Shown: piece by piece, positions 16,048 through 23,788 of the stretch
Layout of the letters: every line of letters begins with the position of its first letter
Position numbering within the stretch: position 1 is the stretch's first letter
From: Streptomyces adustus
Lineage (GTDB): Bacteria; Actinomycetota; Actinomycetes; Streptomycetales; Streptomycetaceae
Length of the DNA stretch: 54,374 nt
Reading direction: 5' to 3'
Assembly: GCF_009377175.1 (NCBI RefSeq)
Contig: NZ_VJZD01000032.1
Coordinates: 1 to 54,374, forward strand
Translations under genes and position numbers: made by a program
Notes under the pieces: generated by a model
What the model was told of the DNA's origin: nothing
Databases searched by the model: none
Seen by the model: the letters and a program-made list of their open reading frames with translations, nothing else

Positions 16048-16069
16048 GTTCACTCCTGGTTTGCGTGTG
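16048..16069 (+). promoter_or_regulatory. Candidate PHO box (two 11-bp direct-repeat units)
   Basis: GTTCACTCCTG followed directly by GTTTGCGTGTG. The first unit is close to the Streptomyces PhoP unit GTTCACCCGNN; the second is weaker. It lies 71 bases upstream of the phoD start, the expected place for PhoP activation under phosphate limitation. Confidence 0.45.
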
Positions 16070-16139
16070 CGCTGCGGCGTACCAGTAGGTGTGGGGTGGC
16101 ACTGCACACCGGCCGGTTCCCGTCACTGGAGGCGCATCC

Positions 16140-17726
16140 ATGTCACACCGTCCGTTCCCCGACCGTCGCAGCGTGCTGCGCGGCTCGCTGGCCGCGTCGG
16201 CGGCCCTGACCGTGCCCCTCGGCCTCGGTGCCGCACCCGCGTTCGCCCGGTCCGGGCGCCCCCGGGCGGACTGGGGCGTGCAGAGCGGCGACGTGACGTC
16301 CGACTCGGGACTGGTGTGGGTGCGTTCCGACCGCCCGGCCCGGATGACCGTCCAGACCTCCGCCACGGAGTCGTTCCGCAACCCGCGCACCTGGCACGGT
16401 CCGCTGCTGGGCCCCGACACCGACCTCACCGGCACCACCCGGCTGCACGGGCTGCCCGCGGGCGAGCAGATCCACTACCGGGTGCTGCTCGCCGACCCGG
16501 ACGATCCGCGCCGCACCGGCGAGCCGGTCACCGGCACCTTCCGCACCGTGCCGGCCGGCCGACGGCACGGGGTGCGCTTCCTGTGGTCCGGGGACCTGGC
16601 GGGGCAGGGCTGGGGCATCAACCCCGACCTCGGCGGCTACCGGATCTACGACGCCATGGCCGCGCTCGATCCGGACTTCTTCGTGTGCAGCGGCGACAAC
16701 ATCTACGCCGACGGTCCGATCGCGGCGACCCAGGCGCTGCCCGACGGCAGCACCTGGCGCAACGTCACCACCGAGGAGAAGGCCAAGGTCGCCGAGACCC
16801 TGGCCGAGTTCCGCGGCAACTTCCGCTACAACCTCCTCGACGAGAACCTGCGGCGGTTCAACGCCCAGGTGCCGTCGGTCATCCAGTGGGACGACCACGA
16901 GGTGCGCAACAACTGGTACCCGGGCGAGGTGATCGCGGACTCCGACACCCGCTACACCGTGAAGAGCGTCGACGCGCTGGCGGCCCGCGCCCGGCGGGCG
17001 TTCAGCGAGTACTTCCCGATCTCGACGCTGCGGCCGGGCGCGGCGCAGGGCCGGGTCCACCGGGTCATGCGCCACGGCCCGCTGCTCGACGTGTTCGTGC
17101 TGGACATGCGGACCTACCGCAACGCCAACTCGCCCGACGACCAGACCGTGGACCCGCAGGGCATCCTCGGCCGCGAGCAGTTGGAATGGCTCAAGCGGGA
17201 GCTGTCGCGTTCGCGTGCGGTGTGGAAGGTCATCGCCGCGGACATGCCGATCGGGCTGGTCGTGCCCGACGCCACCGAGGGCCGGGCGAACTTCGAGGCG
17301 GTGGCGCAGGGCGACCCGGGCGCGCCGCTCGGCCGTGAGCTCCAGATGGCCGAACTGCTGCGGTACATCAAGCACCGGCGGATCACCGGCACCGTGTGGC
17401 TGACGGCCGACGTGCACCACACCTCGGCCCAGCACTACCAGCCGTCGCGGGCGGCGTTCACCGACTTCGAGCCGTTCTGGGAGTTCGTCTCGGGCCCGCT
17501 GAACGCCGGTGCCTTCCCGGCCAGCGCGCTGGACGGCACCTTCGGTCCCGAGCGGGTGTTCGTGAAGGCGCCGACGGCGTCCAACGTCTCGCCCGCGGGC
17601 GGCTACCAGTTCTTCGGCGAGGTCGACATCGACGGCGGCAGCGGTGAGCTGACGGTGCGACTGCGCGAGCAGGACGGCACCGTGCTGTTCACCCAGGTCC
17701 TCCAGCCGGGGCGGGTCGGGCAGTAG
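16140..17726 (+). CDS. Tat-exported PhoD-type alkaline phosphatase/phosphodiesterase
   Basis: A 528-residue secreted phosphatase of the PhoD family, which hydrolyses phosphate mono- and diesters using Fe3+/Ca2+. The N-terminus is a twin-arginine signal (DRRSVLRGSLAASAALTV, cleavage probably after AFA at about residue 37). The PhoD N-terminal domain runs from about residue 43. Metal and active-site motifs are FLWSGDLAG, FFVCSGDNIYAD, IQWDDHEVRNN and LTADVHH. The ATG at 16140 has GGAGG seven bases before it; an in-frame GTG at 16089 lies before the Shine-Dalgarno sequence. A candidate PHO box lies upstream, which suits a phosphate-scavenging role. The exact substrate is not shown. Confidence 0.92.
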   Translation: MSHRPFPDRRSVLRGSLAASAALTVPLGLGAAPAFARSGRPRADWGVQSGDVTSDSGLVWVRSDRPARMTVQTSATESFRNPRTWHGPLLGPDTDLTGTTRLHGLPAGEQIHYRVLLADPDDPRRTGEPVTGTFRTVPAGRRHGVRFLWSGDLAGQGWGINPDLGGYRIYDAMAALDPDFFVCSGDNIYADGPIAATQALPDGSTWRNVTTEEKAKVAETLAEFRGNFRYNLLDENLRRFNAQVPSVIQWDDHEVRNNWYPGEVIADSDTRYTVKSVDALAARARRAFSEYFPISTLRPGAAQGRVHRVMRHGPLLDVFVLDMRTYRNANSPDDQTVDPQGILGREQLEWLKRELSRSRAVWKVIAADMPIGLVVPDATEGRANFEAVAQGDPGAPLGRELQMAELLRYIKHRRITGTVWLTADVHHTSAQHYQPSRAAFTDFEPFWEFVSGPLNAGAFPASALDGTFGPERVFVKAPTASNVSPAGGYQFFGEVDIDGGSGELTVRLREQDGTVLFTQVLQPGRVGQ

Positions 17727-17746
17727 CTCCGGGCCCCGGGCTTGGC

Positions 17747-17785
17747 GGCGGCGGAGGGTGCGCGTCCTGCGCGCCGTCCGCCGCC
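17747..17785 (+). terminator. Hairpin after phoD
   Basis: A 9-bp stem GGCGGCGGA with TCCGCCGCC, enclosing an inner GCGCG/GCGCG pairing, 20 bases after the phoD stop. Confidence 0.5.
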
Positions 17786-17794
17786 GACGGCGTT

Positions 17795-17834
17795 CTGCGT
17801 GCTGCGTGCTGCGTGCTGCGTGCTGCGTGCTGCG
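17795..17834. repeat. Heptanucleotide tandem repeat (CTGCGTG), 5.7 copies
   Basis: Five perfect CTGCGTG units plus a partial sixth, in the spacer between the phoD terminator and the SWIM-gene promoter. A simple-sequence tract of this kind is prone to copy-number change. Confidence 0.9.
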
Positions 17835-17911
17835 CCGGGGTGTTGGGTCAGGTGGCGTCACCACGTGCCCCAACCAGCCTCACGGAACGGCGTTTTCGCA
17901 GGTCAGGCCGA

Positions 17912-17934
17912 TTGTCAGTGGCCGGCTCTACGGT
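17912..17934 (+). promoter_or_regulatory. RecA-NDp/PafBC-type promoter of the SWIM operon
   Basis: TTGTCAGTG, exactly 8 bases, then TACGGT: a full match to TTGTCRGTG-N8-TANNNT, the LexA-independent DNA-damage promoter of Actinobacteria. The -10 ends six bases before the ATG at 17941, so the mRNA is probably leaderless. Confidence 0.75.
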
Positions 17935-17940
17935 TTTCCC

Positions 17941-19353
17941 ATGACGCGATCTTTGCAGGCCGTGGCCTATCGACGACCCTCCGTGCTGGAATCCGCCGCG
18001 GGCGGCCGACGCCTGGCGCTGGAGACGTCCGCAGGCCTGACGCCCGTGGGCGCGGAGGCCCATCCGCGGTTCTTCGCCGGGTTCCTGACGGCTCCCCAGA
18101 TCGCCGCTGCGGGGCTGCTGGCGGTGGCGGACGTGGCGGTCGCGCGCTACTACCAGCGGCAGCTGCCCGCGTCGCTGGACCCGGTGGTGACGGGCAACGG
18201 CGACCGGCTGCGATTCGAATCCTTCTCCGGTTGCGGCGGGGTGTACGCGCGGCTGGACGTCCTCGAAGGCGGCCTGGACGGCGGTGCGGTGGGACACGGC
18301 ACGACGAACGTCGACGTCAACAACCCGCTGCGCGACGCGCTGTCGCGGCTCGGCGGGGACGATCCGCTGCATCTGCGGGTCGGCCCCGAGGAACTCGCCG
18401 TGACCACGCTGGACGGCCCGGTCGTGGAGAAGAAGGTGCCGCTGCCCGACCGCTGGCTGCGCGGCTTCGCCGAGGCCCAGGTGGTGGCGGCCGGTTTCGA
18501 TCTGCGGGCCGAACTGCCGGCCGCCGAGGCGGTGCGGTTCCTGCGCGCGCTGCCCCGGGGCTCGGGCCGCGGCGGCTCGGGCGGCCCGCTGTGGGTGGTG
18601 CCCGCCGGCCGCGGGCTGCGGCCGACGACCCGGGCGGTGTCCGGCGCGGTGTGTCTGCCCGGCCCGGATCGGCTGGTCGCACTCCAGCGGGTGCTGCGGC
18701 ACGCGACGGCCCTGCGGGTGTACGGTCCGGCGGTCGCCGCGGGCGGCACGGTCGCCGCCATGGCGAGTGCCTGGGAGGTGGTCCTGCCGGGCATGCGGCT
18801 GACCTTGACCCTGTCGCCGGACGTCTCGCGCGGGTTCTCCGGCGAGGGCGGGGTCCTGGAGGCCCTGGCCACGGACGAGGCGGCGGCGGACGCCGAACTC
18901 CTGTCGGTGCTGCTGGCCTGGGAACCCCGTGTCGACGTCGCCGACCTCGCGGCCGCCTCGGGTCTGACGGTGGAGCGGGTCCGGGCGGCGCTGGTCCGGC
19001 TGGGCACCTCGGGCCGTGTCGGGTACGACACGGCGGAGGCGGCCTACTTCCACCGTGAACTGCCCTACGACGCGTCGCGGGTGGAGCGCCACAACCCGAG
19101 GCTGCGGTCCGCCCGGGCCCTGGTGGCGGCGGGTGCGGTCGCCCTGGACGGCGCGACCGGGACGGTGACGGCCGAGGACGGGCACATACACCGGGTGCGC
19201 GACGAGGCCGGGGTGCTGACGTGCAGCTGTCTGTGGTGGGCCAAGTACCGGGGCGGGCGCGGGCCGTGCAAGCACGCGCTCGCGGTGCGGATGGCGCGGC
19301 GGGGCACCGTCGCGGAGCTGATCGGGACCGGAATCGACGGGGGTGCGCGATGA
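17941..19353 (+). CDS. SWIM zinc-finger protein
   Basis: A 470-residue soluble protein ending in a SWIM zinc finger: Cys428, Cys430, Cys443 and His445 in CSCLWWAKYRGGRGPCKHAL. SWIM domains bind DNA or proteins and occur in helicases, recombination cofactors and actinobacterial proteins encoded beside large helical partners. The rest is an uncharacterised domain (FFAGFLTAPQIAAAGLLAVA, VRYY-type tracts) with a possible winged-helix segment near 330-370 (VADLAAASGLTVERVRAAL). Its stop overlaps the start of the next gene in ATGA. The damage-type promoter points to induction by genotoxic stress. The function is unknown. Confidence 0.88.
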   Translation: MTRSLQAVAYRRPSVLESAAGGRRLALETSAGLTPVGAEAHPRFFAGFLTAPQIAAAGLLAVADVAVARYYQRQLPASLDPVVTGNGDRLRFESFSGCGGVYARLDVLEGGLDGGAVGHGTTNVDVNNPLRDALSRLGGDDPLHLRVGPEELAVTTLDGPVVEKKVPLPDRWLRGFAEAQVVAAGFDLRAELPAAEAVRFLRALPRGSGRGGSGGPLWVVPAGRGLRPTTRAVSGAVCLPGPDRLVALQRVLRHATALRVYGPAVAAGGTVAAMASAWEVVLPGMRLTLTLSPDVSRGFSGEGGVLEALATDEAAADAELLSVLLAWEPRVDVADLAAASGLTVERVRAALVRLGTSGRVGYDTAEAAYFHRELPYDASRVERHNPRLRSARALVAAGAVALDGATGTVTAEDGHIHRVRDEAGVLTCSCLWWAKYRGGRGPCKHALAVRMARRGTVAELIGTGIDGGAR

Positions 19354-22013
19354 GTGGGCTGACGGACGCGGTGCGGACGGGCCGGACGGACGAGGTGGTG
19401 CGTCTGCTGGACGGGATGACGGACGCCGAACGGCGGGCGGCCTTCCCCGAGTTGAAGCAGCTCCGCAAGGAGCTGCGGCCACGCCGCTGGGAGTCGGACG
19501 CGGTACGCGCCTACCCCGCCCTGCATCTGGCCGGCGCCGCCTGCCAGACCGGGGCGGCGGGAGTGGCGAGCTGGATCGCGGCCGCGGACCTCCAGTGGTC
19601 GTCGTCGTCCAGGTCGGACCTGCTGCTGCACGTCCTGGGCGACCGTGACCCCGCCTGGCTCGCCGAGGTGACCCGCCGGCTGGCCGAGCGCCCGGCCGCC
19701 TCGCGTGTGTCGCACGAGCTGATGGCGGGACTGGTCCGGCTCTCGGGTCACCCGGTCCCGACCACCGACGCCTATGTACGGGGCTGGGTGGAACGCATCG
19801 GCTCCACCTGTTACCGCGGGGACACGGTGCTGGAGCAGTTGCGCCGGGATCCGCACCTGGTGCGGCTGGTGGCGGCGCTGTTCGAGACGGACGACATCGG
19901 CAGTCGTATGCAGTGGGGGGCCGCGGAGGGGCCGAACAGCTGGACCGACGCGATCGCCCGGCTGACCGTCGAGGGCGCCCTCGACCGGACGGCGACCGTC
20001 GACGCGTGCGTGGCACGGCTCCTGCGCGGCGGTACCGCCGCCGACCACCGGGTGTTCCTGCGGTTGCTCAAGACCCTGGCGCTCACCGGCGACGAGCAGC
20101 GGGAGCGGACGGCCGACTGGCTGGCGCTGGCCTCGGACGCGGTGTCCGTGGTGGCCGCGCACGCCCAGTCGGTGCTGGGCGCGCTGGCCGCCGAGGGCGA
20201 GCTGTCCCCCCGTCGGCTGTCGGAGATGTCGGCCGCCGTGCTGTTCCGTACCGAGAAGAAGCTCGTACGGGCGCAGTTGGTGCTGCTCGGGAAGGTGCTC
20301 GCCCGGGACGCGTCGACGGCCGGTGAGCTGCTGCCCGTGGTGGCACAGGCCTTCGGGTACGACGACCCGGATGTGCAGGAGCGGGCGCTGAAGCTCGCGG
20401 AGCGGCACCTGGGGAAGGTCACCTCGGCCGAGGTGCGCGCCGAAGTCGCCGACGCGGCGGCGGCGTTGATCCCGATCCTGCGCACCCGGGCGGTGGGGTC
20501 GCTGGGCGCCGCGCCCGGGGCCGGGGATGCCGCGGCGAGCCCGGATGTGCTGCCGCCGGTGCCCGTGCCGCTGCGGCTCGCTCCCGCTCCCGGTTCGGCC
20601 GTCGAACTCGCGGAGGAACTGGGTGCCGTGCTGGCGTCGTCCGGGGACGTCGCGGCGTTCGAGCGGGCACTCGACGGCCTGGTACGGCATGTGCACAGCG
20701 ACCGCGAGGGCCTGCTGGAGGCGCTCGCCCCGGTGACGGCACGCCGGTGGTGGAACGACGCCCACCCCGATCACGAGTACCACCAGCCGGCCGAGCATTA
20801 CTACGGGGCGTCCTTCCACTCGCTCCATGACGCCGAGGACGCCCTCGACCTCGTCCTGGCGACGCTGGCGGGACACTGCACGACCGCCCGGCTGCACCGG
20901 GCCGTCGTGCAGGGCGCGAGGGAGCGGAGCTGCCCGCACAGCGCACTCGCCCGTGCCTTCGAGGCCCGGGTGTGGGAGGTGGCGTACCGGATACGGACCG
21001 ACCCGCTGCCGTTCCTGCTGTCGACGCCCACCTGGAGTACCGGCCTGCTGGAGCCGGACGAGCTGGTGGAGCGCCTCGACGCCTACCAGCGGCTGGGGGC
21101 CAGGCCCGCAGCGGCCGACTTCGCGCAGGCGCTGCTTCGGGTGCGTCGCGCCGACCGGGTGGCAGCCGCGGCGGCCGCCGCCCGGGCGGCGGCGCTCGGC
21201 ACTCCCGAGGGAACACGGCTCGCCGCCTGGCTCGTCTCCGAGGCGCCCTCGCTGCCGTCGCGGCGCAGACGCACCTCGGGCCCCCGGGTCCTGATCGAGT
21301 CCGCGGAACTCCTCGAATTGCAGGAGGACTTCCCGGCGGAGTTCACGCCGCTGGGCCGCCCGGTGGGCGTCTTCGACGGACGGCGGTACTGCCAGCACTG
21401 GAGCGACGAGCTGCGCCCGCACTGGCTGGCGCTGCTCCCGGAGCGGCGCGAGCTGGTGGCGGTGCGGGTGCTGCTGGACCTGTCCCGGGTCTCGGTGGAC
21501 GACACCCGCGGCGTCGGCTTCCTGCCGCTGCTCGCGGAGTCGGGCGGGGAGGCGGGCGAGGCGGTGCACCTGTGCCTGGCCTACGGGCTCGGCGCCCGCC
21601 ACGCGGAGGACCGGCTCGCCGCCGTGGACGCGCTCCTGGTGCTGGCGGCCCGTGGCGAACTGGACGCGGCCAGGCTGGGCGCGGACCTCGCGGAGTTGGT
21701 GCGCGGTGCGGCCGTAAAGCCGCAGCGGCTGGCCGACTCGCTGCGGACGGCGGCGGCCACCGGGGCCAACGCCACCATCTGGGGCCTGCTCGGCCGGGCG
21801 CTGCCGCCCCTGCTCGCCGATCTGCCGACCGCCGGGACGGCAGGGCGTGGGCTCGGGGAGCTGCTGACGGTGGCCTCGGAGTGCGCCGAGCGGTCCGGTG
21901 CGCGCGGGGATCTGCCGCATCTGGCGCAGGCGGCGGCCCGGCGCGGCTCCTCCCGGCTGGTGACACAGGCCCGGCGACTGCGCAGTGCGTTGACGGAGGG
22001 GGTGGCCGCCTGA
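19350..22013 (+). CDS. Large helical-repeat protein partnered with the SWIM protein (DUF6493-like)
   Basis: An 887-residue soluble protein, probably a DUF6493-type family member, almost entirely alpha-helical and Ala/Leu-rich, suggesting a HEAT-like solenoid scaffold. The N-terminus has short helical pairs (LTDAVRTGRTDEVVRLLDGM). The middle has an aromatic patch (RWWNDAHPDHEYHQPAEHYY) that may be a functional site. No enzyme motif, membrane segment or signal peptide was seen. The ATG at 19350 overlaps the SWIM gene stop by four bases, so the two are co-translated and probably act together. The family assignment is from memory of similar neighbours and is not certain. Confidence 0.8.
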   Translation: MSGLTDAVRTGRTDEVVRLLDGMTDAERRAAFPELKQLRKELRPRRWESDAVRAYPALHLAGAACQTGAAGVASWIAAADLQWSSSSRSDLLLHVLGDRDPAWLAEVTRRLAERPAASRVSHELMAGLVRLSGHPVPTTDAYVRGWVERIGSTCYRGDTVLEQLRRDPHLVRLVAALFETDDIGSRMQWGAAEGPNSWTDAIARLTVEGALDRTATVDACVARLLRGGTAADHRVFLRLLKTLALTGDEQRERTADWLALASDAVSVVAAHAQSVLGALAAEGELSPRRLSEMSAAVLFRTEKKLVRAQLVLLGKVLARDASTAGELLPVVAQAFGYDDPDVQERALKLAERHLGKVTSAEVRAEVADAAAALIPILRTRAVGSLGAAPGAGDAAASPDVLPPVPVPLRLAPAPGSAVELAEELGAVLASSGDVAAFERALDGLVRHVHSDREGLLEALAPVTARRWWNDAHPDHEYHQPAEHYYGASFHSLHDAEDALDLVLATLAGHCTTARLHRAVVQGARERSCPHSALARAFEARVWEVAYRIRTDPLPFLLSTPTWSTGLLEPDELVERLDAYQRLGARPAAADFAQALLRVRRADRVAAAAAAARAAALGTPEGTRLAAWLVSEAPSLPSRRRRTSGPRVLIESAELLELQEDFPAEFTPLGRPVGVFDGRRYCQHWSDELRPHWLALLPERRELVAVRVLLDLSRVSVDDTRGVGFLPLLAESGGEAGEAVHLCLAYGLGARHAEDRLAAVDALLVLAARGELDAARLGADLAELVRGAAVKPQRLADSLRTAAATGANATIWGLLGRALPPLLADLPTAGTAGRGLGELLTVASECAERSGARGDLPHLAQAAARRGSSRLVTQARRLRSALTEGVAA

Positions 22014-22083
22014 CGTAGTCGGTGGGTCGGGCCCGGCGGGCGCCGAACGGGGTGAACTGGTTCGATGGGCAGGCGGTCTGGTG

Positions 22084-22189
22084 GCGCAAGGCAGTAACCA
22101 AAAAAGCAGTAAAAGGTACAGATTCTGTCTTTACCACTCAGTCACAAAGCGTTCGTGATCACGCAACACACATCCTTCACAGTGGCTGC
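22084..22189. promoter_or_regulatory. AT-rich control region with palindromes before the ACT-GNAT gene
   Basis: An unusually AT-rich stretch for this genome. It holds GCAGTAA twice (22091, 22106), an imperfect palindrome at 22109-22134 (GTAAAAG/CTTTAC around ACAG-ATT-CTGT) and a perfect palindrome CGTGATCACG at 22154-22163. Probably the promoter and operator region of the next gene; the regulator is unknown. Confidence 0.5.
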
Positions 22190-23635
22190 ATGAATCGAGA
22201 CATGTCTGATGTGACGCGAGCGAAGCACGGTCGCCCCGTGCACCACTGGCGCAGGGATGTGGTGGAACTCGCCGGCGTCTTCACGGCCGTGGCGGTGGCG
22301 GACGCCGTGGCGAACCTGATCGGGCACGGCCCGGACGGCCCGGCCCTGCTGGTGATCTCGGCGGCGGCGCTCGCCGCCACGGCGGGCTTCCACGTCTGGT
22401 GGGCACGCCGCCACGGTCACGCACCCCCGGAGACCGATACCGGGACCCGGCCGCGCTCCGCCGAGCAGGCCGGGCCGTTCGACCCGTCCCACGCGACCGT
22501 TCCGGCCCAGGGCGCGGCGAGCACCCTGTGGCGCATGCGGACGACGGTCAAGGACGCACCGGGGTCACTCGCGGCGCTGTGCACCGCGCTGGCCGGACTG
22601 CGGGTGGACATCCTGAGCCTCCAGACGCATCCGCTGGGCGAGGGGACGGTCGACGAGTTCCTGCTCCGGGCCCCCGGCGAGCTGCCCGCGGCCGAGATCA
22701 CCCGCGCGGTGGCGCAGGCGGGCGGCACCGCCACCTGGATCGAGCGGGCCGACGCGCACGACCTGGTGGACGCCCCGACCCGGGTGCTCGGACTGGCCAC
22801 CCGCACCGCACTGGACGCGGCGGAACTCCCCCTCGCGCTGCGCCAGTTGCTGGGCCGGTGCACCATCCGCTCGCTGCCCGCCCGGCCGCTCGGCCAAGAG
22901 CGCGGGTCGGAGATCGTGCCCGTCGAGGGAGTGCTGGAGGACACCGTGATGCGGCTGCGGGCACCGGAAGGCGGGGTGATCACCGTGGAGCGGCCGTATC
23001 TGCCGTTCACGCCGACCGAGTTCGCGCGGGCGCGGGCCCTGGTGGAACTGGACGCCCGGCTGGGCCCGCGCGTGCCGATCGGCCAGGACGTACTGACGCT
23101 GCCCGAGGGCAACGACATCACCGTGCGCCGGGCCGACACCGGAGACCTGAAGGCCGCGAGGGAGATGCACGAGCGGTGCTCGCCGCGCACCCTCTCGATG
23201 CGCTACCACGGGCCGGTCAAGGACGCGGACCGCTATCTGAACCACCTGCTCAGCCCACGCTTCGGACGGACCCTCGCGGTGCAGACGGCGTCCGGGCGCA
23301 TCGTCGGCCTCGGCCACCTGCTGTGGGACGGGGACGAGACGGAGGTCGCGCTGCTCGTCGAGGACGAGTGGCAGCGGCGCGGTATCGGGGCCGAACTCCT
23401 CGGCCGTCTGGTCGCGATGGCCGCGGAGGCGCACTGCGAGAGCGTGTACGCCGTGACCCAGGCCTCCAACACCGGCATGGTCGCCGCGATGCGCGGCCTG
23501 GGACTGCCCCTCGACTACCAGATCGAGGAGGGCACGCTGGTGATCACGGCCCGGCTGGACACCGCGACGGCCGCGGCACGGCGCCCCTACGAGCAGCACC
23601 AGGAGTGGCGCGGCGAGCGGATCGTCCGCGACTGA
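22190..23635 (+). CDS. Membrane-anchored ACT-GNAT acetyltransferase
   Basis: A 481-residue three-part protein. Two hydrophobic helices lie at about residues 24-70 (LAGVFTAVAVADAVANLI, ALLVISAAALAATAGFHVWW). An ACT-type amino-acid-binding domain follows from about residue 116 (MRTTVKDAPGSLAALCTALA). A C-terminal GNAT domain spans about 310-470, with SPRTLSMRYHG as in Pat-type protein acetyltransferases and motif A EDEWQRRGIGAELL. ACT-GNAT fusions in Actinobacteria are known amino-acid-regulated lysine acetyltransferases; the membrane anchor here is less usual. No Shine-Dalgarno sequence is seen, and an ATG at 22202 is an alternative start. A strong terminator follows. Confidence 0.82.
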   Translation: MNRDMSDVTRAKHGRPVHHWRRDVVELAGVFTAVAVADAVANLIGHGPDGPALLVISAAALAATAGFHVWWARRHGHAPPETDTGTRPRSAEQAGPFDPSHATVPAQGAASTLWRMRTTVKDAPGSLAALCTALAGLRVDILSLQTHPLGEGTVDEFLLRAPGELPAAEITRAVAQAGGTATWIERADAHDLVDAPTRVLGLATRTALDAAELPLALRQLLGRCTIRSLPARPLGQERGSEIVPVEGVLEDTVMRLRAPEGGVITVERPYLPFTPTEFARARALVELDARLGPRVPIGQDVLTLPEGNDITVRRADTGDLKAAREMHERCSPRTLSMRYHGPVKDADRYLNHLLSPRFGRTLAVQTASGRIVGLGHLLWDGDETEVALLVEDEWQRRGIGAELLGRLVAMAAEAHCESVYAVTQASNTGMVAAMRGLGLPLDYQIEEGTLVITARLDTATAAARRPYEQHQEWRGERIVRD

Positions 23636-23673
23636 GCTCGATCCCCGCGCGTCCGGGCGGCCCAGACGCCGCA

Positions 23674-23712
23674 GAGCCGGCCCGGCGGAGTGCTCCTCCG
23701 CCGGGCCGGCTC
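23674..23712 (+). terminator. 17-bp hairpin terminator
   Basis: A perfect 17-bp stem (GAGCCGGCCCGGCGGAG and its complement) with a 5-base loop, 38 bases after the ACT-GNAT stop. Confidence 0.85.
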
Positions 23713-23723
23713 GCCGCGTTCGG

Positions 23724-23782
23724 CGGTCCGGTTCGGGCGACGCGGTTCGAGCCGCCCGGTTCGAGCCGCCCGAACCGGACCG
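23724..23782. repeat. Second long inverted repeat, loop carries a tandem 14-mer
   Basis: A 16-bp perfect stem (CGGTCCGGTTCGGGCG at 23724-23739 with its complement at 23767-23782). The 27-base loop overlaps two tandem copies of CGGTTCGAGCCGCC at 23743-23770. It lies just downstream of the convergent PLP-enzyme gene and probably terminates that transcript. Confidence 0.75.
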
Positions 23783-23788
23783 CGCGGT

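Noticed and set aside
18317..19468. Arg/Pro-rich minus-strand frames over the SWIM gene
   Set aside because: Low-complexity shadow frames; the plus-strand frame has the SWIM ligands and a promoter.
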